A stretch of DNA of 64,000 bases from Muricauda sp. MAR_2010_75 (GCF_000745185.1 NZ_JQNJ01000001.1:620001-684000); one strand, 5' to 3'. Positions 32,341 through 44,438 are shown, numbered from the stretch's first letter. Notes: generated by a model from the letters alone, not told the origin. Translations and numbers: made by a program.

Positions 32341-33624
32341 TTATCTTTTTTCCAATGGAACAAAAGACCTTAGGTTTTCCCCGATATACACTTGTCGGGG
32401 TCTTCCTATGGGTTCCTTTCGCAATCGCATCTCCCTCCATTGGGCAATCCATCCGGGCAGTCTTCCCAGGGCAAACATTACGGTGAACATTTCTGTTGGG
32501 ATTCCCAACGCCCTGTAGATAATTCCAGAGTAGAAGTCCACATTGGGATATAATTTTCTGTCCACAAAGTATTTGTCCTCCAATGCCTCTTTTTCCAAAC
32601 CTTTGGCAATGTCCAAAATGGGGTCCTCAATGCCAAGGTTGCCCAGCACATCATCCGCAGATTTCTTGATGATTTTAGCCCTGGGGTCAAAATTTTTATA
32701 GACACGGTGTCCAAAGCCCATCAACCGAAATGGGTCATTCTTATCCTTGGCCTTAGCCATGTATTTTTTGGTATCTCCCCCATCGGCCTCAATGGCTTCC
32801 AACATTTCCAAAACGGCCTGATTGGCGCCTCCGTGCAAGGGTCCCCAAAGTGCTGAGATACCCGCTGACAAAGAAGCAAATAGACCTGCATGGGAAGAAC
32901 CTACAATACGAACCGTTGATGTGGAGCAGTTTTGTTCGTGATCCGCATGCAGAATCAATAATTTATCCAAGGCCTCAATGGCAATGGGATCTTTTTTGTA
33001 CTCTTGGTTGGGTTTTTTGAACATCATCTTGTGAATGTTCTCCACATAGCCCAAGCTATCATCCCCGTAATCCAAGGGAAGTCCTTTTTTCTTTCTTTGG
33101 GTCCAAGCCACCAATACCGGGAATTTGGCCAAAATACGAACGATGGATGCATACATCGCTTTCTCAGAGGAAACATCAACGGAAATAGGGTTGAAAGCTA
33201 CCAACGCACTTGTTAATGACGAAAGTACCCCCATTGGATGCGCCGCCTTGGGAAAGGCATCCAAAATCTTCTTCATTTCCTCGTCTACATGGGATTCCTC
33301 TTTTATATCATTATGGAACTTTTCCAATTGTTCCTTATTGGGCAACTCACCAAAAATCAGGAGATATGCTACTTCCAAAAAATCTGCCTTTTCCGCTAAA
33401 TCCTCAATGGAGTATCCTCTATACCTAAGAATTCCCTTTTCCCCATCAAGAAAGGTAATTGCACTTTCACAAGAACCCGTGTTTTTGTAACCGGGATCTA
33501 TCGTCACCATTCCAGTTGAGGCCCTTAACGTTTTTATATCAATGGCCAATTCATCTTCAGTACCTTTGATTACGGGGAACTCATACTGTTTTCCTCCATA
33601 TTCGAGTATAGCTTTATCCGACAT
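32341..33624 (-). CDS. gltA: citrate synthase
   Basis: Citrate synthase condenses acetyl-CoA and oxaloacetate, the entry step to the TCA cycle. The 427-residue protein matches type II hexameric bacterial enzymes in length and has GILRYRGYSIEDLAE near 85, LHADHEQNCSTSTVR near 238 with an active-site His, WGPLHGGANQAVLEM near 270 and FGHRVYKNFDPRAK near 310. No prpC-type features. Transcription may start in the 126-bp AT-rich gap before 33624; TAATTTTC there is a poor -7 match. Confidence 0.97.
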   Translation of the reverse strand: MSDKAILEYGGKQYEFPVIKGTEDELAIDIKTLRASTGMVTIDPGYKNTGSCESAITFLDGEKGILRYRGYSIEDLAEKADFLEVAYLLIFGELPNKEQLEKFHNDIKEESHVDEEMKKILDAFPKAAHPMGVLSSLTSALVAFNPISVDVSSEKAMYASIVRILAKFPVLVAWTQRKKKGLPLDYGDDSLGYVENIHKMMFKKPNQEYKKDPIAIEALDKLLILHADHEQNCSTSTVRIVGSSHAGLFASLSAGISALWGPLHGGANQAVLEMLEAIEADGGDTKKYMAKAKDKNDPFRLMGFGHRVYKNFDPRAKIIKKSADDVLGNLGIEDPILDIAKGLEKEALEDKYFVDRKLYPNVDFYSGIIYRALGIPTEMFTVMFALGRLPGWIAQWREMRLRKEPIGRPRQVYIGENLRSFVPLEKR

Positions 33625-33750
33625 TTTATGTTTTAATAGATTAGTAAAAATAGAATGCGAAAATTACGAAAAAGCACAGCCATTAACAATTTCCAACTCT
33701 TATTTGTGCCGTTATTAACAATAAAATATCAATGGTCACAAAAAAAGCGA

Positions 33751-35289
33751 TCAGGCAATATTGTAGAGCAACTTGTAATAATCATCAACCGACTTTTTCC
33801 AAGTAAAGCGCATTCTTTTGGCTGCTGCTTGTATTTTCTTCCACGTGGGTTTGTCATTCTCATAAACATCCAAGGCCTCGTCCAACACTTCCAGCATGTT
33901 CTTGATCTTTTCATCGTAACTGTCGCCATCAAAACTGAAACCGGTCTTCATATGTTTTACGGTATCCTTTAACCCACCTGTATGGTGCACCAAACAAGGA
34001 TTACCGTTCCTCATGGCCAACATTTGGCTTATGCCACAGGGTTCAAAAAGACTCGGCATGAAGTACAGGTCAGATTCCAGATAAATGGAGTCGATGAGTT
34101 TTTCCGACTGCCCGTTGGTAAAAATAAAATTCTTGTGCTCATAGCTCAATTTTCTGAAGAGTTCCTCATACTCTGGCGCACCGGTACCCAACAACATAAA
34201 AATACCGTCCACCTTTTCCAATCGTTTCAGGATCTCTACAAACGCTTCGGGAGAACGCATGAAGAAGTAGAATTTTTGTTCGGTCAATCGCGCTACGCTG
34301 GATGCAATGAACTTGGGTCGGTTACCCACATAGTCCATGATTTTTTCGCCGGTATGGGCCAAAAAATCGGCTTTATATTTCTTATCCTCTTGCTGCAGCC
34401 AACCAAAGAGTGCCTTTACCGTATTGCGATAGATCTGGCCTTTTGCTTCGGAATTGATGTTCTTGTAATTGCATCCGTTCAAAATACCGAACAATCTCCC
34501 TTCATCATCGGCTTTTTGAAGGTCCTTTTCCAAACCTTCACCCCCAATGAACTCGGGTGGAGAACTCGGCAACAACACATCTTCTTTATAGGACGGCGAA
34601 ACCGTGTGCACCGCATCGGCAAAACGAATTCCCACAGCCATCAGGTTAATGCAATCCTGATACCGATAATCCATTAATTTTTGATAATCCAACGGCACCT
34701 CGGGGAACCAGTTTTTCACGGAAGAATAGTTGCCATCAAAAGGTCGTATTCCCTGAATGGCCAAATTATGAATACTGTATACAAACCGAATGTCCTTCAA
34801 GTTGCTATAATCTGGGTGATATTCCCTTAAAAACAACAAAAGACTGGAATGCCAATCGTGCAGATGCACCACATCCAAATCTCCAAATGCACCTTGCTTA
34901 ATGGCCTCCGAAACAGCAGTACAAAAGATAAAATACTTGATGGCATCCGTATAAAAAGGCTCTTCTGGGTCATTGTGATAGATATGGGCAATATCGCCTG
35001 CCTCTATCTCGGGATGATGGAGCACATAATGCACAATGTTGGGAAATTCCTTTTTGGGTTTTACCTCATACAACTCCGCTGTGTACCGCAATCCCCTCAA
35101 ATAAAAATTCAGGTTGGTTTTGAACAATCCATCTTTGTGCAGTCGGGAATAGGACGGTACAATGACATGCACTTTGTCTCCATGTTCAGAAATTTGCCGT
35201 GGTACATCCCGTACTACATCCCCCATTCCACCTGCTTTACAGTTGGCGAGGGCGTCGTTTTCCGCTGCAACAAAAAGAAAATTATTCAT
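33751..35289 (-). CDS. glgA: glycogen/starch synthase-like glycosyltransferase (GT5)
   Basis: The 512-residue protein is like ADP-glucose-dependent glycogen synthases. NCKAGGMGDVVRD at about 16-28 is the KxGG nucleotide-sugar motif in its Met variant, VHVIVPSYSRL lies near 40, HLHDWHSSLLL near 150 and SLFEPCGISQMLAMRNGNPCLVHHTGGL near 410. The family extends alpha-glucans; no glgB or glgC gene is in the window. Length and motifs agree with GlgA, but the local context of eno and gltA says nothing about regulation. Confidence 0.86.
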   Translation of the reverse strand: MNNFLFVAAENDALANCKAGGMGDVVRDVPRQISEHGDKVHVIVPSYSRLHKDGLFKTNLNFYLRGLRYTAELYEVKPKKEFPNIVHYVLHHPEIEAGDIAHIYHNDPEEPFYTDAIKYFIFCTAVSEAIKQGAFGDLDVVHLHDWHSSLLLFLREYHPDYSNLKDIRFVYSIHNLAIQGIRPFDGNYSSVKNWFPEVPLDYQKLMDYRYQDCINLMAVGIRFADAVHTVSPSYKEDVLLPSSPPEFIGGEGLEKDLQKADDEGRLFGILNGCNYKNINSEAKGQIYRNTVKALFGWLQQEDKKYKADFLAHTGEKIMDYVGNRPKFIASSVARLTEQKFYFFMRSPEAFVEILKRLEKVDGIFMLLGTGAPEYEELFRKLSYEHKNFIFTNGQSEKLIDSIYLESDLYFMPSLFEPCGISQMLAMRNGNPCLVHHTGGLKDTVKHMKTGFSFDGDSYDEKIKNMLEVLDEALDVYENDKPTWKKIQAAAKRMRFTWKKSVDDYYKLLYNIA

Positions 35290-35359
35290 ATTAGGTACGT
35301 AAGTTAGTTCTGTTGGTTCGATGCTATAATTTAGCTAAAGTTTAGTATTGAAACAAAAA

Positions 35360-35387
35360 AAAGCCTTTCACAATTGAGAAAGGCTTT
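35360..35387 (-). terminator. intrinsic terminator of eno
   Basis: The 10-bp stem AAAGCCTTTC/GAAAGGCTTT (35360-35369 and 35378-35387) has an 8-nt loop. On the minus strand T-rich sequence follows. It is 25 bp after the eno stop. Confidence 0.88.
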
Positions 35388-35411
35388 TATTATGCTAAAT
35401 AATCTTTATGC

Positions 35412-36716
<1,305 letters not shown>

Positions 36717-36738
36717 TTATGATTGTAATTTAATTCGG

Positions 36739-36746
36739 CAAAGATA
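36739..36746 (-). promoter_or_regulatory. candidate -7 box of eno
   Basis: TATCTTTG on the minus strand matches TAnnTTTG; TTG is not found 19 nt upstream, though GTTA is close. The box ends 35 bp before the eno ATG. Just beyond lies the stem-loop AGCCCAT-ATT-ATGGGCT at 36778-36794, within an outer imperfect pair AGGTGACC/GGTAACCT, which may end carA transcription. Confidence 0.5.
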
Positions 36747-36823
36747 CGAAAAGGTGACCCTTTTAACAGTATGAAACAGCCCATATTATGGGCTTGGTAA
36801 CCTAAAAATAAAACTATAACGTT

Positions 36824-37936
36824 TTAGTTCTTTCCTGTTTTGATCGCATCAAAAAATTGGTCGAACAGATAGTCGGCATCGTGTGGCCCTGGACTTGCTT
36901 CTGGGTGATATTGTACCGAAAATACGTCCTTTTCCTTCATTTTTATCCCAGCTACGGTATGATCGTTCAAGTGGGTGTGGGTGATCTCCAATTCAGGATG
37001 CGCCTCGGTTTCTTCCTTATTGATGGCAAACCCATGGTTTTGGGACGTAATCTCACCTTTTCCAGTAACCAAGTTCAAAATAGGGTGGTTGATACCGCGG
37101 TGTCCATTGTGCATCTTGTAGGTGGAAACCCCATTGGCCAAGGCCAATACTTGGTGTCCCAAACAAATACCGAACAATGGTTTATCAGAATTGATCATCT
37201 TTTTTGCCGCGGTAATCGCATCCGTCAACGGTTCTGGATCTCCAGGTCCATTGGAAATAAAGTACCCATCTGGATTCCATTTCTCCATTTCCTCAAAGGA
37301 AGTGTTGTATGGAAATACCTTGATGTAGGCACCTCTTTTGGCCAAGTTTCTTAGAATATTCTTTTTGATACCGATATCCAAAGCTGAAATCCTGTAGGTC
37401 GAATTTTCATCCCCGTAGTAGTAGGGCTCCTTGGTGGAAACCTTGGAGGAAAGTTCCAAACCTTCCATGCTGGGGACTTGTTTCAATTCTTCCTTTAGTG
37501 CATCAATCTCATCTACCCTTGTAGAAATTAAGGCGTTCATGGCGCCGTTATCACGAATATAACTTACCAAGGCTCGGGTATCCACATCGGAGATGGCAAA
37601 CAGATTGTTATTGTTCAAAAACTCCAACAAGCTCATGCTGGCATCGGGTCTTGAGTACTCGTAGCTGAAATTTTTACAGATAAGCCCAGCGATTTTCACG
37701 GAATCCGATTCAACTTCGTCTGTATGGGCTCCATAGTTCCCAATATGGGCATTGGTGGTGACCATCAACTGTCCAAAATATGAGGGGTCGGTAAAGATTT
37801 CCTGATACCCTGTCATACCGGTGTTAAAACATACTTCTCCAACGGCAGTACCTTCTTTGCCCCCTACAGCTTTCCCGTAGAAAATGGTACCATCCGCCAA
37901 CAATAACAGTGCTTTTTTCTTTTCGTGATACTTCAT
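36824..37936 (-). CDS. carA: carbamoyl-phosphate synthase small (glutaminase) subunit
   Basis: CarA releases ammonia from glutamine for carbamoyl phosphate, used in pyrimidine and arginine synthesis with CarB, which is not in the window. The 370-residue protein has LADGTIFYGKAVGG, CFNTGMTGYQEIFTDPSYFGQ near 40, VGGN-like FISNGPGDPEPL near 228 and the class-I amidotransferase triad in GICLGHQVLALANG near 254 (Cys) and VQYHPEASPGPHDADYLF near 340 (His-Glu). The start was set at MKYHEKKKALL (ATG 37936). It lies after the ribosomal cluster, separated by the rplQ terminator. Confidence 0.96.
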   Translation of the reverse strand: MKYHEKKKALLLLADGTIFYGKAVGGKEGTAVGEVCFNTGMTGYQEIFTDPSYFGQLMVTTNAHIGNYGAHTDEVESDSVKIAGLICKNFSYEYSRPDASMSLLEFLNNNNLFAISDVDTRALVSYIRDNGAMNALISTRVDEIDALKEELKQVPSMEGLELSSKVSTKEPYYYGDENSTYRISALDIGIKKNILRNLAKRGAYIKVFPYNTSFEEMEKWNPDGYFISNGPGDPEPLTDAITAAKKMINSDKPLFGICLGHQVLALANGVSTYKMHNGHRGINHPILNLVTGKGEITSQNHGFAINKEETEAHPELEITHTHLNDHTVAGIKMKEKDVFSVQYHPEASPGPHDADYLFDQFFDAIKTGKN

Positions 37937-37973
37937 GAAGTGTTCCAATTTTTCAGTTTACAAAAAAACATAA

Positions 37974-38003
37974 AAAAAGGATAAGTTTTCACTTATCCTT
38001 TTT
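37974..38003 (-). terminator. intrinsic terminator after rplQ
   Basis: The 13-bp stem AAAAAGGATAAGT/ACTTATCCTTTTT (37974-37986 and 37991-38003) has a TTTC loop and A/T tracts at both feet. It lies 31 bp after the rplQ stop, closing the ribosomal operon before carA. Confidence 0.92.
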
Positions 38004-38033
38004 CCACTAATACAATAGTTAATAACATTGTTC

Positions 38034-38534
38034 TTATTCTTCAGAATCGTCAGTTTTGGTTTCAGCCGTTGGTGCCACAGGCTCCGCTTTCTTGCTTCCT
38101 CCCCTTCTACTTCTTCTGGTCGATTTCTTTTTGGGTTTACCTGCGTTGTATACCTCGTTGAAATCCACTAGTTCGATCATGGCCATATCGGCGTTATCAC
38201 CCAATCGGTTACCCAACTTAATGATTCGGGTATATCCTCCTGGTCTGTCCGCTACTTTTTCAGCAACAGTGCTAAAAAGTTCAGTAATCGCTTCCTTGCT
38301 TCTCAAGTTACTGAAAACAACCCTTCTGTTGTGTGTACCTTTTTCGGTAGTTTGATTGTTCTCAATCTTGGCTTTTGTGATCAAAGGCTCAACAAACTGC
38401 TTCAAAGCTTTCGCTTTGGCCACAGTGGTATTGATACGCTTATGCTCGATAAGGGAGCAAGCCATATTGGCCAACATGGCCTTTCTGTGGGCCGCTGTTC
38501 TACCTAAGTGATTGAATTTCTTTCCGTGTCTCAT
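38034..38534 (-). CDS. rplQ: 50S ribosomal protein L17
   Basis: L17, 166 residues, lies at the polypeptide exit region of the 50S subunit. [21 protein letters not shown] is the family signature and [16 protein letters not shown] follows. A basic then acidic tail of about 40 residues ([19 protein letters not shown], then Thr/Glu/Asp) exceeds the E. coli protein and is common in Bacteroidota. It is the last gene of the ribosomal run and is followed by a terminator. Confidence 0.97.
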   Translation of the reverse strand: MRHGKKFNHLGRTAAHRKAMLANMACSLIEHKRINTTVAKAKALKQFVEPLITKAKIENNQTTEKGTHNRRVVFSNLRSKEAITELFSTVAEKVADRPGGYTRIIKLGNRLGDNADMAMIELVDFNEVYNAGKPKKKSTRRSRRGGSKKAEPVAPTAETKTDDSEE

Positions 38535-38593
38535 CTTTCTTGTTTATCATCTTGCTACCAGACCCAATTTAAATGGGGAGCAAAATATGATTA

Positions 38594-39586
38594 TTAATCT
38601 TTATCTAATTTGTATTTGGAAAGGTCCATACCAAATTGTAGACCTTTGTTGATGACCAACTCTTCCAACTCGGTCAATGATTTTTTACCGAAGTTTCTGA
38701 ACTTCATCAAATCATTTTTATTGAAGGAAACCAAATCACCCAAAGTATCCACTTCGGCAGCTTTTAGACAGTTCAATGCCCTAACGGACAAGTCCATGTC
38801 TACCAATTTGGTCTTCAACAATTGACGCATGTGCAAGGATTCCTCATCGTAGGTCTCGGTCTGAGCGATTTCATCGGCCTCAAGGGTGATGCGCTCATCA
38901 GAGAACAACATAAAGTGGTGAATCAATACTTTGGCAGCTTCGGTCAAAGCATCCTTAGGATGGATGGAACCATCGGTAAGGATTTCAAAAACCAACTTTT
39001 CGTAATCGGTCTTTTGCTCTACCCTGAAGTTTTCAATGCTGTATTTTACGTTCTTTACCGGAGTGTAAACAGAGTCAACCGCAATGCTTCCCAATGGGGC
39101 ATTGGATTTTTTGTTTTCCTCAGCAGGAACGTAGCCACGTCCTTTTTCTATGATAATCTCAAGGTTGATGCTCACTTTGGGATCCATGTTGCAGATCACC
39201 AATTCTGGGTTGAGCACTTGATATCCTGAGATGAATTTTTGGAAATCGCCAGCAGTCAACTGTTCCTTTCCGCTAACGGAAATGGAAACTGTCTCGCTCT
39301 CAACATCATCAATCTGTCTTTTAAAACGAACCTGCTTTAGGTTCAAAATGATCTCAGTTACGTCTTCAACAACGCCTGGGATAACAGAAAACTCATGTTC
39401 AACTCCATCTATGCGCACAGAAGTGATGGCAAAACCTTCCAAAGAGGAAAGTAATACCCTTCTCAGCGCATTCCCAACTGTTAATCCATAGCCAGGTTCC
39501 AAAGGGCGAAATTCAAATTTCCCTTCGAAATCTGTTGAATCTATCATTATAACTTTATCGGGCTTCTGAAAATTAAGTAATGCCAT
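38594..39586 (-). CDS. rpoA: RNA polymerase alpha subunit
   Basis: The 330-residue protein has the N-terminal dimerisation domain ([22 protein letters not shown] at 25-46) and the C-terminal DNA/activator-binding domain from about 245 ([45 protein letters not shown]). Gene order rpsM-rpsK-rpsD-rpoA-rplQ is the classical alpha operon. rpsD lies 20 bp upstream. Confidence 0.98.
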   Translation of the reverse strand: MALLNFQKPDKVIMIDSTDFEGKFEFRPLEPGYGLTVGNALRRVLLSSLEGFAITSVRIDGVEHEFSVIPGVVEDVTEIILNLKQVRFKRQIDDVESETVSISVSGKEQLTAGDFQKFISGYQVLNPELVICNMDPKVSINLEIIIEKGRGYVPAEENKKSNAPLGSIAVDSVYTPVKNVKYSIENFRVEQKTDYEKLVFEILTDGSIHPKDALTEAAKVLIHHFMLFSDERITLEADEIAQTETYDEESLHMRQLLKTKLVDMDLSVRALNCLKAAEVDTLGDLVSFNKNDLMKFRNFGKKSLTELEELVINKGLQFGMDLSKYKLDKD

Positions 39587-39606
39587 AATTGGATTAATGT
39601 TGAATT

Positions 39607-40212
39607 TTATTTAGAGTATAATTCGACGATCAACTGTTCCTTGATGTTTTCAGGAATTTGAATTCTTTCAGGAACCGATACATACGTACCTTCTTTCTTT
39701 TCGGAATTCCAAGTGATCCATTCGTATACGCTGCTGTTGGCAGACAAAGAATCCTCAATGGATTGTACGGATTTTGATTTTTCACGAACACCTACAACGT
39801 CTCCAGCCTTTAGGGTGTACGATGGAATGTTCACCACATTTCCATTTACGGTAATGTGACGGTGCGAAACCAACTGACGTGCTCCTCTTCGTGATGGGGA
39901 AATTCCCATTCTGTAGACTACATTGTCCAAACGGGATTCGCACAATTGAAGCAAAATTTCACCGGTAACACCTTCTTTTCTTTTGGCTTCGGCGAAAAGG
40001 TTACGGAACTGCTTCTCCAAAATACCGTAGGTATACTTGGCTTTTTGCTTTTCCATCAACTGGATTGCGTATTCTGATTTTTTACCACGGCGTCTGTTGT
40101 TGCCGTGCTGTCCTGGAGGGTAATTTTTCTTTTCAAAGGATTTGTCGTCCCCGAAAATCGCTTCTCCAAATTTTCTAGCGATTTTTGTTTTTGGTCCTGT
40201 GTATCTTGCCAT
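39607..40212 (-). CDS. rpsD: 30S ribosomal protein S4
   Basis: S4, 201 residues, is a primary 16S-binding protein that often autoregulates its operon. [20 protein letters not shown] and the S4 RNA-binding domain ([31 protein letters not shown]) are typical. The N-terminus has no Cys cluster, so it is the zinc-free form. The 104 bp before it (40213-40316) include an ACCTTCGGGTG hairpin and are long for this operon; they could carry a regulatory structure. Confidence 0.97.
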   Translation of the reverse strand: MARYTGPKTKIARKFGEAIFGDDKSFEKKNYPPGQHGNNRRRGKKSEYAIQLMEKQKAKYTYGILEKQFRNLFAEAKRKEGVTGEILLQLCESRLDNVVYRMGISPSRRGARQLVSHRHITVNGNVVNIPSYTLKAGDVVGVREKSKSVQSIEDSLSANSSVYEWITWNSEKKEGTYVSVPERIQIPENIKEQLIVELYSK

Positions 40213-40316
40213 CTTCTATTAGTTTGAAAGTGCGATTATGAATTAAGGCTTATCCTTCGATAATCTAACTGCACCTTCGGGTGAAGACCCTTTTGGGCCA
40301 TTATTAAAACTGATTA

Positions 40317-40709
40317 TTAAACTCTTCTTCTTTTGGGCGGTCTACAACCGTTGTGTGGAAGTGGGGTAACATCTATGATTTCGGTTACCTCAATCCCAGC
40401 GTTGTGAATGGAACGGATAGCAGATTCCCTGCCGTTTCCTGGTCCCTTCACGTAAACCTTTACTTTACGCAATCCTGCTTCGTGGGCAACTTTTGCGCAA
40501 TCCTCAGCGGCTACTTGAGCAGCATAAGGGGTGTTCTTTTTAGAACCGCGGAAACCCATTTTCCCAGCAGAGGACCACGAGATTACATCCCCTTTCTTGT
40601 TGGTAAGGGATATAATGATGTTGTTGAAAGATGCAACAACGTGTGCCTCGCCGGTAGACTCAACGATTACCTTGCGTTTTTTTGTTGTTTTGGTATTTGC
40701 CTTTGCCAT
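40317..40709 (-). CDS. rpsK: 30S ribosomal protein S11
   Basis: S11, 130 residues, lies on the platform of the small subunit. Signatures are [62 protein letters not shown] and the C-terminal [18 protein letters not shown]. It lies 107 bp upstream of rpsD and 101 bp downstream of rpsM, which are wider gaps than elsewhere in the cluster. Confidence 0.97.
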   Translation of the reverse strand: MAKANTKTTKKRKVIVESTGEAHVVASFNNIIISLTNKKGDVISWSSAGKMGFRGSKKNTPYAAQVAAEDCAKVAHEAGLRKVKVYVKGPGNGRESAIRSIHNAGIEVTEIIDVTPLPHNGCRPPKRRRV

Positions 40710-40810
40710 ATTTTTTAGTTTCTAGTGTTAGTTCTTAGTTATTGGAATCCTAGACTTTTACATTTCAAACAGATTCTTCTAACGTCTAAATACTAATGAC
40801 TATGTTCTTA

Positions 40811-41185
40811 TTATTTCGTTGCTTTTTTCTTGTTGGCAACCGTTTTTCTTTTTCCTTTTCTGGTCCTAGAGTTGTTCTTGGTACGCTGACCTCTCAATGG
40901 CAATCCGGCTCTGTGGCGAATTCCACGGTAGCAACCAATGTCCATCAATCGCTTGATGTTCAATTGGGTCTCAGAACGAAGCTCACCTTCAATGGTATAC
41001 TCAGAAACGGCTTCCCTGATCTTCCCGATTTCGTCATCGTTCCAATCAGAAACCTTGGTATCTTCACTTACTTGGGCCTTAGCCAAAATCTCTTGGGCCC
41101 TACTTTTACCTATTCCATAAATGTAGGTAAGTGAAATAACGCCTCGCTTTTGTTTAGGTATGTCAACCCCTGCAATTCTTGCCAT
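40811..41185 (-). CDS. rpsM: 30S ribosomal protein S13
   Basis: S13, 124 residues, contacts the 50S subunit at the head bridge. [26 protein letters not shown] opens the protein and [22 protein letters not shown] is the tRNA-adjacent tail. It sits 2 bp after rpmJ and starts the alpha-operon part of the run. Confidence 0.97.
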   Translation of the reverse strand: MARIAGVDIPKQKRGVISLTYIYGIGKSRAQEILAKAQVSEDTKVSDWNDDEIGKIREAVSEYTIEGELRSETQLNIKRLMDIGCYRGIRHRAGLPLRGQRTKNNSRTRKGKRKTVANKKKATK

Positions 41186-41187
41186 AA

Positions 41188-41304
41188 TTACCCTTGTCTT
41201 TGTTTAAATCTAGGATTCTTTTTGTTGATTACGTACAATCTGCCCTTTCTGCGAACAATCTTGCAGTCGGCACTTCTCTTCTTTATTGATGCTCTTACTT
41301 TCAT
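41188..41304 (-). CDS. rpmJ: 50S ribosomal protein L36 (zinc-free form)
   Basis: The 38-residue L36 is too short for most ORF finders. It begins [17 protein letters not shown] and ends NPRFKQRQG. Of the four zinc ligands in the common form (Cys11, Cys14, Cys27, His33) only the second Cys remains; the others are Ser, Asn and Phe. It is therefore the zinc-independent type. It is 4 bp after infA. Confidence 0.95.
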   Translation of the reverse strand: MKVRASIKKRSADCKIVRRKGRLYVINKKNPRFKQRQG

Positions 41305-41308
41305 GTAA

Positions 41309-41524
41309 CTAGTATCTATAAGTAATTCTTGCTTTTGTTAAATCGTATGGACTCATCTCCAACTTTACTTTATCACCGGGAAGCAACTTAATGTAGTGCA
41401 TTCTCATTTTCCCGGATATATGCGCCGTAACAACGTGCCCATTCTCCAATTCCACTCTGAACATTGCATTGGACAATGCTTCAATAATAGTCCCGTCTTG
41501 TTCTATTGCTGGTTGCTTTGCCAT
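41309..41524 (-). CDS. infA: translation initiation factor IF-1
   Basis: IF-1, 71 residues, occupies the A site during initiation. The S1-like OB-fold is complete: [42 protein letters not shown] and [14 protein letters not shown]. In this cluster it follows secY directly (1 bp), with no adk or map gene between them, as seen in Bacteroidota. Confidence 0.97.
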   Translation of the reverse strand: MAKQPAIEQDGTIIEALSNAMFRVELENGHVVTAHISGKMRMHYIKLLPGDKVKLEMSPYDLTKARITYRY

Positions 41525-41525
41525 G

Positions 41526-42869
41526 TTATGCTACTTTTCTGTTTTTTCCGGTTTTCATCAGGCCATCATAATGTCTGTTCAACAAATATGAGTTTACTTG
41601 TTGTACCGTATCTATAGCCACACCCACCATGATCAACAGTGATGTTCCTCCGTAAAACAAGGCCCATCCAGCCTGTACATCCATCAATTTTACGACAACA
41701 GCTGGCAAAACGGCCAACAGCGCCAAAAACACGGATCCAGGTAAAGTTATCAATGACATGATCTTATCCAAATAATCCCCTGTTTCTTTTCCTGGACGGA
41801 TACCGGGTATAAACCCTCCACTTCTTTTCAAATCATCGGCCATTTTGTTGGTAGGCACGGTGATCGCTGTATAGAAATAGGTGAAAATTATAATCAAAAT
41901 GGCAAACAAAATGTTGTAAGCCAATCCAAAAATATCAGCAAACTGTACTTCCATCCATTGTCCAACAGCAGTATCGTTAAAGGTTCTTCCCAACAAACTT
42001 GGTGCAAACATAATAGCCTGTGCAAAAATGATGGGCATAACCCCAGAGGCATTCAATTTTAGCGGAATGTACTGTCGCGCTCCCATGATATTCTTTTCGT
42101 AACCACCAGAGGCTGTTCTTCTTGCGTATTGCACTGGAATCTGTCTAACAGCCATAACCAAAAGCACACTCGCCAAGATGACCAAGAACCAAATGATGAC
42201 CTCAATCAACATGAACATGATACCTCCGGTATTGTTTGTGGTCCTAGAGACAAATTCCTGAACAAAGGATTGGGGCATAGTAGCAATGATACCAACCATG
42301 ATCAACAATGAAATACCGTTTCCGATACCTTTGTCCGTAATCTTCTCACCCAACCACATCGCAAACACACATCCGGTCACCAAAATAATAACAGATGGGA
42401 TGATGAAATCCAAACCTTTGCCCAAAACAAAAGCACTATCCGGAACACCAAGTGCACCCAGACCGTACAAATAGGCAGGAGCCTGAACAATACAGATTCC
42501 GATGGTCAACCATCTTGTAATCTGATTTATGGTCTTTCTGCCACTTTCTCCTTCTTTTTGTAGTTTTTGAAGATACGGAATGGCTATTCCCATCAACTGA
42601 ACCACAATGGAGGCGGAGATATAGGGCATAATTCCCAATGCAAAAACCGATGCATTGGCAAAAGCGCCTCCTGTGAAAGCATTAAGAATTCCCAAAATAC
42701 CCGAATCGGTACTTGAAGCCAACTGGGTCAATTGGGTAGTATCTATACCTGGAAGTACAATACGGGTACCAAAACGATATACCAACAGTAACCCAAGGGT
42801 TAGGATGATACGCTGTCTCAGTTCATCGATTTTCCAGATATTTGATATGGTCTCTATAAATTTCTTCAT
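41526..42869 (-). CDS. secY: preprotein translocase subunit SecY
   Basis: SecY, 447 residues, forms the membrane channel for Sec export with SecE and SecG. About ten hydrophobic segments are visible, with [24 protein letters not shown] at the start, [15 protein letters not shown] near 80, [18 protein letters not shown] near 345 and a basic tail [11 protein letters not shown]. Last in the spc-like section, 14 bp after rplO. Confidence 0.97.
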   Translation of the reverse strand: MKKFIETISNIWKIDELRQRIILTLGLLLVYRFGTRIVLPGIDTTQLTQLASSTDSGILGILNAFTGGAFANASVFALGIMPYISASIVVQLMGIAIPYLQKLQKEGESGRKTINQITRWLTIGICIVQAPAYLYGLGALGVPDSAFVLGKGLDFIIPSVIILVTGCVFAMWLGEKITDKGIGNGISLLIMVGIIATMPQSFVQEFVSRTTNNTGGIMFMLIEVIIWFLVILASVLLVMAVRQIPVQYARRTASGGYEKNIMGARQYIPLKLNASGVMPIIFAQAIMFAPSLLGRTFNDTAVGQWMEVQFADIFGLAYNILFAILIIIFTYFYTAITVPTNKMADDLKRSGGFIPGIRPGKETGDYLDKIMSLITLPGSVFLALLAVLPAVVVKLMDVQAGWALFYGGTSLLIMVGVAIDTVQQVNSYLLNRHYDGLMKTGKNRKVA

Positions 42870-42883
42870 GCTATAACTATTCC

Positions 42884-43336
42884 TTATAAACTTATTGCCT
42901 CACCTCCAGCTTTCTCTATGGCAGCTTTAGCGGAAGCACTAAATTTATGTACAGACACTTTTAGGCCAGCTTTTAATTCGCCATCACCCAAAATCTTTAC
43001 CAAATCGTTTTTGTGGGCCAAACCATTTTCAACAAGGATGTCAAAAGTAACTTCTTTCTTAATTGTACCATTGTCTACCAACTCTTGCAATTTGCCCAAG
43101 TTGATGCCTCTGTATTCCTTTCGGTTGATGTTTGTGAAACCAAACTTGGGAACACGTCTTTGCAAAGGCATCTGACCTCCTTCAAAACCAATCTTTTTGG
43201 AATATCCAGACCTAGACTTGGCTCCTTTGTGTCCACGGGTGGCAGTGCCTCCTTTTCCAGAGCCTTCTCCCCTACCTACACGTTTTCCTTCTTTGTGCAC
43301 AGCGCCTTTCGCTGGTTTAAGATTATGTAAATCCAT
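42884..43336 (-). CDS. rplO: 50S ribosomal protein L15
   Basis: L15, 150 residues, is a late-assembly large-subunit protein. The Gly/Lys-rich start [21 protein letters not shown] and [19 protein letters not shown] are diagnostic. It is 13 bp after rpmD and 14 bp before secY. Confidence 0.97.
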   Translation of the reverse strand: MDLHNLKPAKGAVHKEGKRVGRGEGSGKGGTATRGHKGAKSRSGYSKKIGFEGGQMPLQRRVPKFGFTNINRKEYRGINLGKLQELVDNGTIKKEVTFDILVENGLAHKNDLVKILGDGELKAGLKVSVHKFSASAKAAIEKAGGEAISL

Positions 43337-43349
43337 GTGCCGTTATATT

Positions 43350-43529
43350 TTAAGCTTCCTCTGTGGAAACCAAGTGTTTTACCTTATTTACCATTCCAAG
43401 GATATTGGGAGTTGCATCATGCTCAACAACCTGCCCGATCTTGCGCAACCCAAGAGCCTCCAAAGTTCTTTTTTGGTTCTGTGGCTTTTTGATGGCGCTC
43501 TTTATCTGTTTTACCTTAATCTTTGACAT
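43350..43529 (-). CDS. rpmD: 50S ribosomal protein L30
   Basis: The 59-residue L30 lies between rpsE and rplO. It reads MSKIKVKQIKSAIKKPQ, then RTLEALGLRKIGQVVEHDAT and MVNKVKHLVSTEEA, the typical L30 fold. It is too short for many ORF filters but has the expected place, size and spacing (12 bp after rpsE). Confidence 0.95.
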   Translation of the reverse strand: MSKIKVKQIKSAIKKPQNQKRTLEALGLRKIGQVVEHDATPNILGMVNKVKHLVSTEEA

Positions 43530-43541
43530 AATATCCTCTAT

Positions 43542-44066
43542 TTATCCTTTAAAGACTTTTTCCAAAGAAATACCTCTTTGTTGTGCCACGGTTTCCGCAC
43601 TTCTCAATTGCAAAAGGGCATCAAAAGTTGCTTTTACCACGTTGTGAGGGTTGGAAGAACCTTGGGACTTAGACAATACGTCCTGTACTCCAACAGCTTC
43701 CAATACCGCCCTTACCGCACCACCGGCGATTACCCCGGTACCGTGGGATGCAGGCTTAATGTACACCCTGGCACCTCCATACTTCCCTTTTTGCTCGTGG
43801 GGAAGCGTTGCTTTGGTCAAAGGAATACGAACCAAGTTCTTTTTGGCATCCTCGATAGCTTTAGCAATTGCAGTGGCTACTTCTTTGGATTTTCCCAAAC
43901 CATGTCCAACAACACCGTTTTCATCACCAACAACAACTATTGCTGAAAAACCAAAGGCTCTACCTCCTTTTGTTACCTTGGTAACCCTTTGCACTCCAAC
44001 CAAACGGTCTTTCAACTCCAGTCCCCCTGGCTTAACTATCTCTACGTTTTTGTATTTCTGGTACAT
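43542..44066 (-). CDS. rpsE: 30S ribosomal protein S5
   Basis: S5, 174 residues, affects decoding accuracy. It has the dsRBD-like N-terminal part ([26 protein letters not shown]), [19 protein letters not shown] and the second domain [29 protein letters not shown]. Seven bp separate it from rplR. Confidence 0.97.
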   Translation of the reverse strand: MYQKYKNVEIVKPGGLELKDRLVGVQRVTKVTKGGRAFGFSAIVVVGDENGVVGHGLGKSKEVATAIAKAIEDAKKNLVRIPLTKATLPHEQKGKYGGARVYIKPASHGTGVIAGGAVRAVLEAVGVQDVLSKSQGSSNPHNVVKATFDALLQLRSAETVAQQRGISLEKVFKG

Positions 44067-44073
44067 AGTCTTA

Positions 44074-44427
44074 TTAGAATTTTAGTCCTGCTTCCCTAGC
44101 TCCTTCGGCCAATGATTTTACTCTTCCGTGATAAAGGTTTCCACCTCTGTCAAAAGCAACGGCTTCTACACCAAGCTTAAGGGCCTTTTCTGCTATGGCC
44201 TTGCCCACTGCGGTTGCGACTTCGGATTTGCTTCCTTTGGCGTCAACATCCTTATCTCGGGATGAGGCAGCAGCCAAAGTAACACCCTTAACGTCGTCTA
44301 TCAACTGGGCATAAATTTCTTTATTGCTTCTGAAGACAGACAATCTTGGTCTTGCCTCAGTTCCGGAGGATACCTTACGTATTCTTCTTCGGATGCGTTG
44401 TTTTCTTTCAGTCTTAGATAATCCCAT
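44074..44427 (-). CDS. rplR: 50S ribosomal protein L18
   Basis: L18, 117 residues, binds 5S rRNA with L5 and L25. The start [37 protein letters not shown] and the end [27 protein letters not shown] are diagnostic. It lies 11 bp after rplF. Confidence 0.97.
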   Translation of the reverse strand: MGLSKTERKQRIRRRIRKVSSGTEARPRLSVFRSNKEIYAQLIDDVKGVTLAAASSRDKDVDAKGSKSEVATAVGKAIAEKALKLGVEAVAFDRGGNLYHGRVKSLAEGAREAGLKF

Positions 44428-44438
44428 AGTCTTAATTA

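Noticed and set aside
33982..34677. Plus-strand frame opposite the glycogen-synthase-like gene
   Set aside because: A shadow frame of a strongly supported gene.
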